DNA from: Rosenbergiella gaditana
GTDB lineage: Bacteria; Pseudomonadota; Gammaproteobacteria; Enterobacterales; Enterobacteriaceae
Assembly: GCF_018494065.1 (NCBI RefSeq)
Contig: NZ_JABBFR010000021.1
Location: 1-35,690 of the forward strand
Direction of reading: 5' to 3'
DNA: 35,690 nucleotides
The position numbers and the translations under genes were made by a program. The notes beneath the pieces were generated by a model. It did not search any database. It was not told where the DNA came from and was given only the letters and a program-made list of their open reading frames with translations. Shown here piece by piece: positions 1-9,679 of this stretch; position 1 is the first letter of the stretch, and each line of letters begins with the position of its first letter.

Positions 1-5
1 TTCAT
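1..5 (-). CDS. start of a divergent gene cut by the window edge (unknown product)
   Basis: Only the first codons could lie inside the window. On the minus strand a strong Shine-Dalgarno string (AGGGGAG, complement of about 12-18) is followed six bases later by an ATG at 5-3. The product cannot be named. The call rests on the ribosome binding site and on the divergent layout with the ABM/ACT/ArsR operon, which commonly pairs a regulator operon with a divergently read target. It could be a chance ATG. Confidence 0.35.
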
Positions 6-8
6 AGA

Positions 9-74
9 AATCTCCCCTGAGTTCAGGTTAGTAGAAAATTCTACTTATGAACACACCGATTTTTCGGGGGGATT
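9..74. promoter_or_regulatory. nested inverted repeat in a divergent intergenic region, likely operator
   Basis: The inner arms AGTAGAA (30-36) and TTCTACT (39-45) are separated by two bases. They are flanked by GTTCA (21-25) and TGAAC (48-52), and then by the near-matching AATCTCCCC (9-17) and GGGGGGATT (66-74). The inner palindrome has the size of a dimeric winged-helix operator and lies between two divergent translation starts, so the ArsR-type regulator encoded downstream is the natural candidate ligand. A terminator or a small structured RNA is a less likely alternative. No convincing -35/-10 pair was found. Confidence 0.5.
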
Positions 75-226
75 ACCGTATGGTGCCGGTGTATAAAAAC
101 AGTCTAATGTTAAATTGAACCCGTTTTCAATTAATTACAGTATCGATAGTAATCCATAGTTCGATGGATAACGAAACATCATTTCAATGCTCCCTTTACT
201 ATATAAAAAACGTTAAGGAGCTAAAC

Positions 227-541
227 ATGATCGCTGTACTTTTCGAAGCAGATACTCAACCAGAGGCCGAGACTCGATACTTTGAGTTAGCTTCAGAACT
301 TAAACCGCTGCTGAATACAATACCTGGGTTTATTGATATAGAACGATTTCAAAGTCTTCGTACGCAAGGGAAAATACTCTCCCTATCATGGTGGGAAGAC
401 GAAAAATCTATCGCTATATGGAAGCAAAATATGGCCCATGCTTCGGCTCAAAAAGAAGGTAAAGAGGATATTTTTTCTTACTACCGTATTAGAGTTGCAA
501 AGGTTTTACGCGATTATTCATCGAAAAAGGAGAATGAATGA
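227..541 (+). CDS. ABM-domain (antibiotic biosynthesis monooxygenase-like) small protein
   Basis: A 104-residue protein of the dimeric alpha/beta-barrel ABM fold. It opens with a short beta strand (MIAVLFEA) and contains the family string SWWEDEKSIAIWKQN (about 50-64), then a His/Ala/Gln stretch (NMAHASAQKEGKE) and FSYYRIRVAKVLRDY near the end. Family members include cofactor-free quinol monooxygenases and haem-degrading enzymes; this substrate cannot be assigned. The start is placed at the ATG six bases after AAGGAG (215-220), not at the in-frame ATG at 164, because the fold begins here and 164 lacks a ribosome binding site. It is the first gene of a three-gene operon, and its stop codon lies one base before the next start. 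The DNA is visibly AT-richer than glmS, consistent with acquired cargo. Confidence 0.8.
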   Translation: MIAVLFEADTQPEAETRYFELASELKPLLNTIPGFIDIERFQSLRTQGKILSLSWWEDEKSIAIWKQNMAHASAQKEGKEDIFSYYRIRVAKVLRDYSSKKENE

Positions 542-542
542 T

Positions 543-929
543 ATGTATAACATCCATGTTATTTTGAAAAACCAGCCGGGATCTCTCGCAGAATTTGGGA
601 AAATTTTAGGTGAAAATGGAATTGGGTTAGAAGGTGGAGGTGTGTTTTCTACCGACAGCATATCAAGTCATGCTAATTTTCTGGTCGAAAATGGAGAGGC
701 AGCACAAGAAATCCTCATAAAAGAAGGCTTCAAAGTCCTAAGCATATCTCAGCCAATTATTAGAAAGCTGAAGCAAGAAAAACCAGGTGAACTAGGAAGC
801 ATAACAAATGCCATTGCCTTAGCGGGCATAAACATACTAGTTCAATACAGTGACCATAATAATAGACTCATTCTAGTCACGGACAATGATAAGCTTGCCA
901 GAGAAGTCACTATCGATTGGGCAGTTTGA
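543..929 (+). CDS. tandem ACT-domain protein
   Basis: About 128 residues that read as two ACT modules. The first begins MYNIHVILKNQPGSLAEFGK, with the characteristic ligand-loop Pro-Gly-Ser-Leu and a helix, and runs to about residue 65. The second starts at about 73 with KQEKPGELGSITNAIALAGI and ends in a beta strand (NRLILVTDN). No catalytic domain is attached, so it is probably a stand-alone small-molecule sensor or binding protein; the ligand is unknown. The start at 543 gives a normal distance from AGGAG (528-532). The in-frame ATG at 534 is only one base from it. The junction with the upstream gene (TGA, one base, ATG) suggests translational coupling. Confidence 0.75.
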   Translation: MYNIHVILKNQPGSLAEFGKILGENGIGLEGGGVFSTDSISSHANFLVENGEAAQEILIKEGFKVLSISQPIIRKLKQEKPGELGSITNAIALAGINILVQYSDHNNRLILVTDNDKLAREVTIDWAV

Positions 930-947
930 CTAGGGAAAAGTCCACAC

Positions 948-1643
948 GTGATAGAAGAAGATTCGATAATTCACATTGAAAACCAGATGTCAGCTATTGC
1001 TGGAGCAATAGCTGAGCCTGCAAGAGTGAAAATCCTATGCTCGCTAATGAATGGGCAAGCATGGACAGCAACAGAGCTGGGTACAATATCGGGAGTATCT
1101 CCGTCGACAACAAGCTCACACCTAGATAAACTGGTTAAATCAGGCTTGATAAGCTGTCTTCAACAAGTCCGTCATAGATACTACAGCATTACTCGGTGTG
1201 AAATTGCTGAACTATTGGAGAAAATGATGGCAATATCTATTACTCCAGTACCTATTCTCAAGACGAAAACCCCATCACATTTGAGACATGCAAGAACCTG
1301 CTATGATCACCTAGCAGGAGAAGTTGCAGTTAAAATCTACCAATCGATGTTTGAACAACAATGGCTGTCTGGTGATCAAACATCCTTAAGCAATCATGGG
1401 TTAGAACAATTTGAAAGGATAGGTATAAAAATCAATTCTGGTTCTAAGCGTAAGAAAGCCTGTCCATGTTTGGACTGGAGTGAAAGGCATTTTCACTTAG
1501 GTGGTGAGGCTGGCGCTAATCTGCTTAGCTACTGCTTGGAGCAAAAAGTAGTAATAAAAACAGTTGGTCATAGGGAAATATCAATAACAACGAAAGGGAA
1601 AAAATTCTTCCAAAAATGGTTCAATGTCTGCCCCATATTTTAA
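948..1643 (+). CDS. ArsR-type winged helix-turn-helix transcriptional regulator
   Basis: A 231-residue regulator. The N-terminal winged HTH (about 18-85) shows IAEPARVKILCSLMNG, then TATELGTISGVSPSTTSSHL as helix-turn-helix, then the wing (VRHRYYSI). The C-terminal half has the strings ARTCYDHLAG (about 114-123) and ACPCLDWSERHFHLGG, typical of a long ArsR subgroup. The paired cysteines and histidines (CPC...HFHLGG) could form a ligand or metal site, but that is inference. The start is GTG with a modest AGGGA 11 bases upstream; a Met at codon 14 (987) is the alternative and would still keep the HTH. Being last in the operon, it probably autoregulates through the palindrome at 9-74. Confidence 0.8.
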   Translation: MIEEDSIIHIENQMSAIAGAIAEPARVKILCSLMNGQAWTATELGTISGVSPSTTSSHLDKLVKSGLISCLQQVRHRYYSITRCEIAELLEKMMAISITPVPILKTKTPSHLRHARTCYDHLAGEVAVKIYQSMFEQQWLSGDQTSLSNHGLEQFERIGIKINSGSKRKKACPCLDWSERHFHLGGEAGANLLSYCLEQKVVIKTVGHREISITTKGKKFFQKWFNVCPIF

Positions 1644-1659
1644 TATCTACTATCAACAT

Positions 1660-1688
1660 GGATGAAGGCTTTTCATCCTAAGTTTTAT
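1660..1688 (+). terminator. possible intrinsic terminator of the ABM/ACT/ArsR operon
   Basis: A hairpin with arms GGATGAA (1660-1666) and TTCATCC (1672-1678) and a five-base loop lies 17 bases after the regulator stop. A short T-rich run (AGTTTTAT) follows. The stem is short and the U tract weak, so efficiency is uncertain. Confidence 0.45.
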
Positions 1689-1727
1689 CTCCTCTCCCCA
1701 CCAAGATCGCTTAGCTGAATTCTGACG

Positions 1728-1775
1728 CTATGAATCGTTAGACACACAAGTGACTAACGGCTGGCTTCTACTCAT
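1728..1775 (-). pseudogene. possible tnsA start remnant (15 codons)
   Basis: In Tn7 the tnsA start codon follows directly after the right-end hairpin. Here an ATG stands in the same place (complement of 1773-1775), but the frame reads only MSRSQPLVTCVSNDS before a TAG. Nothing resembling the TnsA endonuclease follows on the minus strand down to the cargo operon. I read this as the breakpoint where the tns genes were lost. The position is what supports the call; the 15 residues themselves are too few to prove homology. Confidence 0.3.
1736..1759. repeat. inverted repeat beside the Tn7-like end
   Basis: Arms CGTTAGACAC (1736-1745) and GTGACTAACG (1750-1759) pair over ten positions with one mismatch around a four-base loop. 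There is no T tract on either side. It lies at the presumed junction between transposon end and cargo. Its role is unknown. Confidence 0.6.
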
Positions 1776-1818
1776 AAAAAAGCCCAGTATGCTTGCAAGT
1801 AGCAAAACTGAGCTTTTT
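1776..1818. terminator. bidirectional hairpin terminator of the Tn7-like right end, also positioned to terminate glmS
   Basis: An imperfect stem pairs 1780-1793 (AAGCCCAGTATGCT) with 1801-1815 (AGCAAAACTGAGCTT). It is flanked by an A run on one side and TTTTT on the other, so it can act on both strands. As I recall the Tn7 right end, the same element (AAGCATACTGGACTTTT on the transposon strand) lies just before tnsA; here the minus strand reads AAGCATACTGGGCTTTTTT. Being the first terminator-like structure after the glmS stop, it probably ends the glmUS transcript. Confidence 0.7.
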
Positions 1819-1925
1819 CATTTTATAAATATTTTGTCCATTTTAGATCTATTTTGTCACGCTTTAGATCTATTTTGTCCGTTTTACAACTATTTTGTCA
1901 TCCCACACTATTTTGTCATCCCACA
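1819..1925. mobile_element. Tn7-like transposon right end at the glmS attachment site
   Basis: The 9-mer TATTTTGTC (complement GACAAAATA, the core of Tn7 TnsB sites) occurs at 1830, 1850, 1871, 1891 and 1909. The inner four are spaced 20, 21 and 20 bp, which matches the four overlapping TnsB sites of Tn7R as I remember them. Two sites carry the Tn7R-like extension ATAGATCTAAA. On the minus strand the end reads TGTGGGATGACAAAATAG, close to the Tn7 terminus TGTGGGCGGACAAAATAG or its right-end variant. The right end faces glmS, the known Tn7 orientation at attTn7. No tnsA-E genes are visible and the left end must lie before the window. Cargo would be the operon at 227-1643. Confidence 0.9.
1890..1925. 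repeat. perfect 18-bp tandem duplication of the transposon terminus
   Basis: CTATTTTGTCATCCCACA occurs at 1890-1907 and again at 1908-1925 with no gap. Taking the inner copy as the end leaves 26 bp to the glmS stop codon, close to the 25 bp of Tn7 in E. coli. Taking the outer copy leaves only 8 bp. The inner copy is also the one in phase with the 20/21/20 site array, so the outer copy looks like an extra piece. Confidence 0.95.
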
Positions 1926-1933
1926 CTTGCTTA

Positions 1934-3766
1934 TTACTCCACCGTCACCGATTTCGCTAGGTTACGAGGCTGATCAACATCAGTTCCCTTAATCAGCGCA
2001 ATATAGTAAGAAAGTAATTGTAATGGGATAGTATAGATAATCGGTGCAAGGACGTCTTCTACATGCGGCAGAGGAATAATTTTCATATTCGGGCTATCGC
2101 TAAAGCCAGCGTCTTGATCGGCGAAGACATAAAGTAATCCACCGCGGGCACGCACTTCTTCAATATTGGATTTTAGCTTTTCCAGTAACTCATTATTCGG
2201 CGCAACAATAATGACCGGCATATCTGCATCCACCAGCGCCAACGGCCCGTGTTTTAGCTCGCCCGCCGCATAAGCCTCAGCATGGATATAAGAGATCTCT
2301 TTAAGCTTTAATGCCCCTTCCATCGCGATAGGATATTGATCGCCACGACCTAAAAACAGTGCGTGATGCTTATCAGAAAAATCCTCTGCAAGGCTCTCGA
2401 TATTTTTATCTTGCGATAAAATTTGTTCAATACGGCCAGGTAGTGCTTGCAGCGCATGGATAATCTCATGTTCAACCGCTTCAGGCTTACCATTCAGACG
2501 AGCCATCTGGGCCACCAGCATCAATAATACCGTCAATTGGGTAGTGAATGCTTTAGTGGATGCCACGCCAATCTCAGTGCCCGCTTTGGTCATTAAGGCC
2601 ATATCCGATTCGCGTACTAGAGAGGAGCCATTAACGTTACAAATGGTCAACGCCCCTAAGTAGCCGATCTCTTTGGATAAGCGTAGCGCTGCAAGGGTAT
2701 CTGCCGTTTCGCCAGACTGCGATAAGGTAATCAGTAGGCTGTCGGGACGTACCACCGATTTACGGTAGCGGAACTCTGACGCTATCTCAACATCACAAGG
2801 CACCCCAGCAATCGCTTCAAACCAGTAACGTGAAACTAAGCCGGAGTTATAAGAGGTCCCACAGGCGACGATTTGAATATGTTTCGCACGGGAGAGTAGA
2901 GCAAGACCAGACTGACCCAATTCACTGAGATCGATTTGCCCATCATGAAAACGCCCTTGTAGGGTGTTTTTGATCGCAATCGGCTGCTCATAGATCTCTT
3001 TTTGCATATAGTGACGATAAAGCCCTTTATCCCCGGCATCATATTGCGCGGAAGACTCAATCACCGCACGGGTAACCGGCGTCTCATCACGTTGAAATAA
3101 GGAGACAGTCCGGCGAGTCACTTCTGCCACATCGCCTTCTTCTAAAAAGATAAAACGACGGGTTACAGGTAATAACGCCAGCTGATCAGAAGCGATAAAA
3201 TTCTCACCGACGCCCAAACCAATCACCAGAGGACTGCCCGAACGTGCGGCAACCAGCACAGAGGGGTCATTGCTGTCCATAATGACCATGCCGTAGGCAC
3301 CGCGGAGTAATTTAATCACGCGTTGAACCACTTCTCGTAAGCTGCCACCCTGCTTTTGCTGCTGCTGGTGGATTAAGTGAGCAACCACTTCGGTATCTGT
3401 TTGCGAGGTGAAGGTATAGCCGTCAGCGATAAGTTGTGGGCGCAGATCATCATGATTCTCGATGATACCGTTATGCACCAGCACAATGTTATGGGATACG
3501 TGAGGGTGAGCATTCACTTCGGATGGAACACCATGTGTTGCCCAACGAGTGTGAGCAATCCCTGATCCACCCGTGACGGGCTGCTGCTCAACGGCATCGA
3601 CCAAAGCTTGTACCTTACCTAAGCGGCGTACACGGGTTAACTTGCCCTGTTGGTCAGCCACTGCCAGGCCAGAAGAGTCATAACCGCGATATTCAAGACG
3701 ACGCAGACCTTCTAATAAAATTTCAGCAATATCACGTTGTGCTACCGCACCCACTATTCCACACAT
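1934..3766 (-). CDS. glmS: glutamine--fructose-6-phosphate aminotransferase (isomerizing)
   Basis: Makes glucosamine-6-phosphate from fructose-6-phosphate and glutamine, the first committed step of UDP-GlcNAc synthesis, in the cytoplasm. It has 610 residues, as in E. coli (609). It starts MCGIVGAV, so Cys2 becomes the N-terminal nucleophile of the glutaminase domain (to about 240). Two SIS sugar-isomerase domains follow, with GTSYNSGL and SQSGETADT in the first. It ends [15 protein letters not shown], the conserved tail whose codons are recognised by TnsD in Tn7 targeting. It lies 42 bp after glmU and is probably co-transcribed with it. In enterics this gene is regulated post-transcriptionally by GlmZ/GlmY; I could not verify a GlmZ pairing site here. 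Downstream lies the Tn7-like end. Confidence 0.98.
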   Translation of the reverse strand: MCGIVGAVAQRDIAEILLEGLRRLEYRGYDSSGLAVADQQGKLTRVRRLGKVQALVDAVEQQPVTGGSGIAHTRWATHGVPSEVNAHPHVSHNIVLVHNGIIENHDDLRPQLIADGYTFTSQTDTEVVAHLIHQQQQKQGGSLREVVQRVIKLLRGAYGMVIMDSNDPSVLVAARSGSPLVIGLGVGENFIASDQLALLPVTRRFIFLEEGDVAEVTRRTVSLFQRDETPVTRAVIESSAQYDAGDKGLYRHYMQKEIYEQPIAIKNTLQGRFHDGQIDLSELGQSGLALLSRAKHIQIVACGTSYNSGLVSRYWFEAIAGVPCDVEIASEFRYRKSVVRPDSLLITLSQSGETADTLAALRLSKEIGYLGALTICNVNGSSLVRESDMALMTKAGTEIGVASTKAFTTQLTVLLMLVAQMARLNGKPEAVEHEIIHALQALPGRIEQILSQDKNIESLAEDFSDKHHALFLGRGDQYPIAMEGALKLKEISYIHAEAYAAGELKHGPLALVDADMPVIIVAPNNELLEKLKSNIEEVRARGGLLYVFADQDAGFSDSPNMKIIPLPHVEDVLAPIIYTIPLQLLSYYIALIKGTDVDQPRNLAKSVTVE

Positions 3767-3808
3767 AACATTATCCTAAACTGGTTGAATGTAAGCCGTT
3801 TTCACGAA

Positions 3809-5179
3809 TTACTTTTTCTTTCTTGAGGGCTGCCAATCGGCTTTGCTTAACTGTTCTTTAGGGTTATACGCTAACGATGCTGACGCAATATCACGCATAA
3901 CCGTGGTGCCTGCAGCAATAGTCACGCCATCACCGACCGTAACCGGTGCAATAAGCTGAGTATCTGATCCCACAAAAACATGGTCACCAATCACCGTTTG
4001 ATACTTATATTTTCCATCATAATTACAGGTGATAGTCCCAGCGCCAATATTGACATCACCGCCAATCGTCGCATCGCCAAGATAGCTTAAATGGCCCGCT
4101 TTAGTCCCTTTACCTAACTGAGATTTTTTAACTTCGACGAAATTGCCAACGTGAACCTCTTCTGCTAATTCTGCGCCTGGGCGTAACCGTGCAAAGGGAC
4201 CCACAGTACATGCTGTCCCCAGCTGGGCGCCATCGATAACACTGTAGGGGCTAATCTCCGAGTTATCACCAATCACACTATTGCGAATGATACAGCCCGC
4301 CCCAATTTTGACATTATTTCCCAGCACAACATCGCCTTCGATAATGACATTACAATCGATGTCAACATCGCGGCCATGGGTCAAATTACCGCGAAGGTCA
4401 AACCGTGAGGCATCACGTAACATGACACCCGCTAATAGTAACTGCTCTGCGCGGTCGTGTTGATAGATACGCTCTAATTGTGAGAGCTGTAAGCGATTAT
4501 TCACACCTTCGGTTTCGCTCTGTTTAGCAGGGTGTACCGCACAAATTTCTCGGCCTTCGCGATAAGCAAGCTCGATAATATCGGTAATATAATATTCGCC
4601 CTGAGCATTATTATTGTTAAGCTGACTTAACCAACGCTTAAGGTCTCCACCGTTGGCTAACAAAATGCCGGTATTCACCTCATTAATTGTGAGCTGTTCG
4701 GGTGAGGCATCTTTTTGCTCAACAATTCCGGTTATAGCATGGCTATTGCGGAGAATACGTCCATAGCCTGTTGGATTGTCGGTAATCACCGTCAGTAACG
4801 CGATACCACCTTGAGGTTTTGAGGCGTGTAATCGGCGTAAAGTGTCTGAAGCGATAAGCGGCACATCACCGTAAAGCATCAAAATATCTTCATCATCGTT
4901 AAAAGCGGGCGCCGCTTGTTGCATGGCATGCCCTGTCCCTAGCTGTTCTGCTTGGTATACCCAATGCAATGCGGGATCGGCTAAATGACTTTTCAGTAAT
5001 TCGCCGCCATGACCATAGACGAGATGGATATTTTTGGCTTCGAGGACTTTCGCTGTATCAATGACGTGTTGCACCATCGGTTTACCTGCCAAGCTATGCA
5101 ACACCTTCGGAAGGTCGGAATACATCCTTGTACCCTTGCCTGCTGCAAGGATCACCACACTCATCGCTTTACTAGACAT
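3809..5179 (-). CDS. glmU: bifunctional UDP-GlcNAc pyrophosphorylase / glucosamine-1-P acetyltransferase
   Basis: Carries out the last two steps to UDP-GlcNAc: acetylation of GlcN-1-P, then uridylyl transfer. Its length is identical to E. coli GlmU (456). The N-terminal nucleotidyltransferase domain carries [20 protein letters not shown] (residues 8-27). From about 250 on, the hexapeptide-repeat left-handed beta helix is visible ([28 protein letters not shown]). [10 protein letters not shown] carries the equivalent of the catalytic His363, and [11 protein letters not shown] is the acetyl-CoA-site segment. It is the first gene of glmUS. The 155-bp gap upstream holds the atp terminator and must contain the glmU promoter. 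I found no convincing -35/-10 pair or NagC site there. Confidence 0.98.
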   Translation of the reverse strand: MSSKAMSVVILAAGKGTRMYSDLPKVLHSLAGKPMVQHVIDTAKVLEAKNIHLVYGHGGELLKSHLADPALHWVYQAEQLGTGHAMQQAAPAFNDDEDILMLYGDVPLIASDTLRRLHASKPQGGIALLTVITDNPTGYGRILRNSHAITGIVEQKDASPEQLTINEVNTGILLANGGDLKRWLSQLNNNNAQGEYYITDIIELAYREGREICAVHPAKQSETEGVNNRLQLSQLERIYQHDRAEQLLLAGVMLRDASRFDLRGNLTHGRDVDIDCNVIIEGDVVLGNNVKIGAGCIIRNSVIGDNSEISPYSVIDGAQLGTACTVGPFARLRPGAELAEEVHVGNFVEVKKSQLGKGTKAGHLSYLGDATIGGDVNIGAGTITCNYDGKYKYQTVIGDHVFVGSDTQLIAPVTVGDGVTIAAGTTVMRDIASASLAYNPKEQLSKADWQPSRKKK

Positions 5180-5281
5180 ACAGATCCTAATTCGTTTAAT
5201 TCGCTCGAAAAGATATACGCATTACGACACAGAATACACCATATTTCTCTTACCAAAATTAGATATTGTTAAGAAAAACAA

Positions 5282-5313
5282 CAAAAAAAATGCCAGCCGG
5301 TGAGGGCTGGCAT
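5282..5313 (-). terminator. rho-independent terminator of the atp operon
   Basis: On the minus strand a nine-base-pair perfect stem, ATGCCAGCC with GGCTGGCAT (5305-5313 and 5290-5298), closes a six-base loop and runs into eight or more T residues. It lies 22 bases after the atpC stop and separates atp from glmUS. Confidence 0.92.
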
Positions 5314-5334
5314 GATTCAGAGCACTAGGCCTGA

Positions 5335-5754
5335 TTACATCGCTTTTTTGGTCAGTTCAATGACCCGCAGCTTGGCAATCGCTTTCGCCAGTTCCGCAGA
5401 AGCCAGGGCATAATCAACATCAGTGTTGTTTTTGCTTATTGACTCTTCAGCTTGACGCTTCGCTTCAAGCGCCTGCGCTTCATCTAACTCTTCGCCACGG
5501 ATAGCGGTATCCGCCATCACGTTAACGTCATTAGGCTGAACTTCCAAGATACCGCCAGAGAGGTAGATTACCTCTTCGCTATTATCTTGTTTAACGATAC
5601 GAACCAAACCAGGCTTAATGGCGGTCAGTAACGGAGTGTGGCCGTGAAAAATCCCTAGCTCACCTTCGCTACCTGACACCTGGATATGTTGAACAACACC
5701 AGAGAACATCTCTTTCTCTGCGCTGACAACAGTCAGGTGAAAACTTTTAGCCAT
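5335..5754 (-). CDS. atpC: ATP synthase F1 epsilon subunit
   Basis: The epsilon subunit of the F1 central stalk couples rotor and catalytic head and inhibits ATP hydrolysis. It has 139 residues, the enterobacterial length. The N-terminal beta sandwich ([19 protein letters not shown] to about 85) includes the segment [20 protein letters not shown]. The C-terminal helical hairpin runs from about 90 ([17 protein letters not shown]) to the end. It is the last gene of the atp operon, 23 bp after atpD, and is followed by a strong terminator. Confidence 0.97.
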   Translation of the reverse strand: MAKSFHLTVVSAEKEMFSGVVQHIQVSGSEGELGIFHGHTPLLTAIKPGLVRIVKQDNSEEVIYLSGGILEVQPNDVNVMADTAIRGEELDEAQALEAKRQAEESISKNNTDVDYALASAELAKAIAKLRVIELTKKAM

Positions 5755-5777
5755 AATTATTCTCCTGGAAACTGTAA

Positions 5778-7205
<1,428 letters not shown>

Positions 7206-8072
7206 TTAAACCGCGGAGGCCCCCGAGACGATCTCGGTAAGTTCCTGGGTGATGCTGGCCTGACGAGCTTTGTTGTAAACCAACTGGAGCTCTTTGATCA
7301 GGTTTCCGCCGTTGTCGGTTGCAGCTTTCATCGCCACCATACGTGCGGCCTGCTCGCTGGCCAGGTTTTCCACAACACCCTGATAAACCTGAGATTCGAC
7401 ATAACGGCGCAGCAAAGTATCCAGCAACGCTTTCGGATCGGGTTCGTACAGGTAGTCCCAAGTTTTCGTCTTCAACTCTGCTTCGCCTTCAGCTGGCGGT
7501 AACGGCAGCATCTGGGTAACGGTTGGGGTCTGGGACATCGTGTTGTTAAATTTGTTGCTAACGACGTAAAGCTTGTCGATACGACCTTCGTCGTAGGCTT
7601 GTAACATCACCTGAACAGGACCGATAATATCAGCCAATGCAGGTTTATCGCCTAAACCACTTGCTTGAGCGACAATGTTACCGCCAACAGCTTTAAAAAA
7701 TGAGAGCCCTTTTGATCCAATAATGGCCAGATCACTCTGAACCCCTTTATCAGACCACGCTTTCATTTCAGTCATTAACTTTTTGAACAAGTTAATGTTC
7801 AAGCCACCACAAAGCCCGCGGTCGGTAGAAACGACCAAATAGCCGACGCGCTTAACGTCACGCTCATCCAGGTAAGGGTGCTTGTATTCCAGATTTCCTA
7901 ACGCTAAGTGACCGATCACTTTGCGAATAGTCTCTGCATACGGACGGCTGGCTGCCATGCGTTCCTGCGATTTACGCATTTTGGAGGCGGCTACCATTTC
8001 CATCGCTTTGGTGATTTTCTGCGTATTTTTTACGCTTCCAATCTTACTACGTATCTCTTTTGCACCGGCCAT
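7206..8072 (-). CDS. atpG: ATP synthase F1 gamma subunit
   Basis: The rotor shaft of F1. It has 288 residues (E. coli 287). The N-terminal helix [20 protein letters not shown] and the C-terminal helix ([20 protein letters not shown]), which pair as the coiled-coil shaft, are both clear. The central domain contains [16 protein letters not shown]. It lies between atpA and atpD, 51 bp after atpA. A ribosome binding site (GGAG) sits just before the ATG. Confidence 0.98.
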   Translation of the reverse strand: MAGAKEIRSKIGSVKNTQKITKAMEMVAASKMRKSQERMAASRPYAETIRKVIGHLALGNLEYKHPYLDERDVKRVGYLVVSTDRGLCGGLNINLFKKLMTEMKAWSDKGVQSDLAIIGSKGLSFFKAVGGNIVAQASGLGDKPALADIIGPVQVMLQAYDEGRIDKLYVVSNKFNNTMSQTPTVTQMLPLPPAEGEAELKTKTWDYLYEPDPKALLDTLLRRYVESQVYQGVVENLASEQAARMVAMKAATDNGGNLIKELQLVYNKARQASITQELTEIVSGASAV

Positions 8073-8123
8073 GAGCTTCTCCTCAAAGTCAGGCGGCCTG
8101 CTTACTCAGCAAGCCGCAAGACA

Positions 8124-9665
8124 TTACCAGGACTGGGTTTTCTTGAACGTTTCGAGGAGAGCTTTGAACTTCTCTTCGATTTCGCCGTTGTAATTACCAG
8201 ACTGGTTGATTTCCTGCATCAGTTCCGCATGCTCACGAGCAGCATAAGCCAACAGAGCAGATTCGAAACTGCCGATCTTAGACAGTTCAACATCACCCAG
8301 GAAGCCACGCTCAGCAGCAAACAGAACCAGACCCTGTTGAGAAACAGACATTGGCTCGTATTGCTTTTGCTTCAGTAACTCAGTCACTTTCTGACCGTGA
8401 TCCAATTGCTTACGAGTCGCTTCATCAAGATCTGAAGCAAATTGGGAGAATGCTGCCAATTCACGGTACTGTGCTAACGCGGTACGAATACCACCAGACA
8501 GTTTCTTGATGATTTTGGTCTGCGCTGCGCCACCCACACGAGATACAGAGATCCCTGGGTTAACAGCAGGACGGATACCGGAGTTAAATAGGTTCGATTC
8601 TAAGAAGATCTGACCGTCGGTAATTGAGATTACGTTAGTCGGAACGAACGCAGAAACGTCACCTGCTTGAGTTTCGATGATTGGCAGAGCGGTCAATGAA
8701 CCGGTCTTACCTTTCACTGCACCTTTAGTGAAGTTTTCAACATACTCAGCGCTAACACGTGAAGCACGCTCTAGCAGACGAGAGTGGAGATAGAAAACAT
8801 CACCAGGGAATGCTTCACGTCCTGGTGGACGACGCAGCAGCAGTGAAATTTGACGATAAGCAACTGCTTGCTTAGACAGATCATCATAAACGATCAGCGC
8901 GTCTTCACCACGGTCACGGAAGTATTCACCCATCGCACATCCTGCATAAGGCGCAAGATATTGCAGTGCAGCAGATTCAGAAGCTGAAGCCACTACGACG
9001 ATAGTGTTAGACAGTGCACCGTGTTCTTCTAATTTACGAACAACGTTCGAAATAGTCGATGCTTTCTGACCGATAGCAACGTAAACACACTTAATGCCTG
9101 AATCGCGTTGGTTGATGATTGCATCGATCGCCATTGCGGTTTTACCGGTTTGACGGTCACCGATGATCAGCTCACGCTGGCCACGGCCGATTGGAATCAT
9201 CGCATCAACCGCTTTGTAACCTGTTTGTACAGGCTCATCAACGGATTGACGGTCGATAACACCTGGAGCAATCATTTCAACTGGAGAGAAACCGTCGTTT
9301 TCAACAGGTCCTTTACCATCGATAGGTGCGCCAAGAGTGTTAACAACACGGCCTAACAGGCCACGTCCAACAGGAACTTCTAAAATACGGCCAGTACACT
9401 TCACTTTCATGCCTTCGGCAAGATCAGCGTAAGGGCCCATAACTACTGCACCAACAGAGTCGCGCTCTAAGTTCAGTGCGATAGCGTAACGGTTGCCGGG
9501 TAGGGCAATCATCTCACCCTGCATAACATCATTGATGCCATGAACACGGATGATCCCGTCGCTTACAGAAACAATAGTACCTTCATTGTGAGCTTCGCTC
9601 ACTACATCGAACTGAGCAATACGCTGCTTGATCAGTTCGCTGATTTCGGTGGAATTCAGTTGCAT
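8124..9665 (-). CDS. atpA: ATP synthase F1 alpha subunit
   Basis: The non-catalytic nucleotide-binding subunit of F1. It has 513 residues, identical in length to E. coli. Walker A GDRQTGKT is at 169-176. The arginine-finger region lies at [21 protein letters not shown] and the conserved [14 protein letters not shown] is present. It begins [19 protein letters not shown]. The spacing to atpH is 14 bp. Confidence 0.99.
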   Translation of the reverse strand: MQLNSTEISELIKQRIAQFDVVSEAHNEGTIVSVSDGIIRVHGINDVMQGEMIALPGNRYAIALNLERDSVGAVVMGPYADLAEGMKVKCTGRILEVPVGRGLLGRVVNTLGAPIDGKGPVENDGFSPVEMIAPGVIDRQSVDEPVQTGYKAVDAMIPIGRGQRELIIGDRQTGKTAMAIDAIINQRDSGIKCVYVAIGQKASTISNVVRKLEEHGALSNTIVVVASASESAALQYLAPYAGCAMGEYFRDRGEDALIVYDDLSKQAVAYRQISLLLRRPPGREAFPGDVFYLHSRLLERASRVSAEYVENFTKGAVKGKTGSLTALPIIETQAGDVSAFVPTNVISITDGQIFLESNLFNSGIRPAVNPGISVSRVGGAAQTKIIKKLSGGIRTALAQYRELAAFSQFASDLDEATRKQLDHGQKVTELLKQKQYEPMSVSQQGLVLFAAERGFLGDVELSKIGSFESALLAYAAREHAELMQEINQSGNYNGEIEEKFKALLETFKKTQSW

Positions 9666-9679
9666 ATGCTCCAGTCCCC

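Noticed and set aside
1736..1759. GTTAGAC core resembling an integron attC end
   Set aside because: No partner core at a proper distance, no attC-like folded body and no integrase; a simple inverted repeat explains it.
1830..1925. Repeats with near-regular spacing that could suggest a CRISPR or iteron array
   Set aside because: Units are only 9-18 bp with 18-21 bp periods, match TnsB sites and end in a TGTGGG tip at the Tn7 site; no spacers of CRISPR size, no cas or rep gene.
1750..1992. 80-codon open frame on the plus strand over the transposon end and the glmS tail
   Set aside because: It consists of the repeated TnsB sites, has no ribosome binding site, and overlaps the antisense end of glmS.
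5180..5281. NagC operator upstream of glmU
   Set aside because: TTTAATTCGCTCGAAAAGA is only a loose match to what I recall of NagC sites and no good promoter hexamers accompany it.
7908..8378. 156-codon plus-strand frame over atpG/atpA
   Set aside because: Antisense to two conserved genes, composition follows the opposite strand, no ribosome binding site; an overlap artefact like the other antisense frames in the atp genes.
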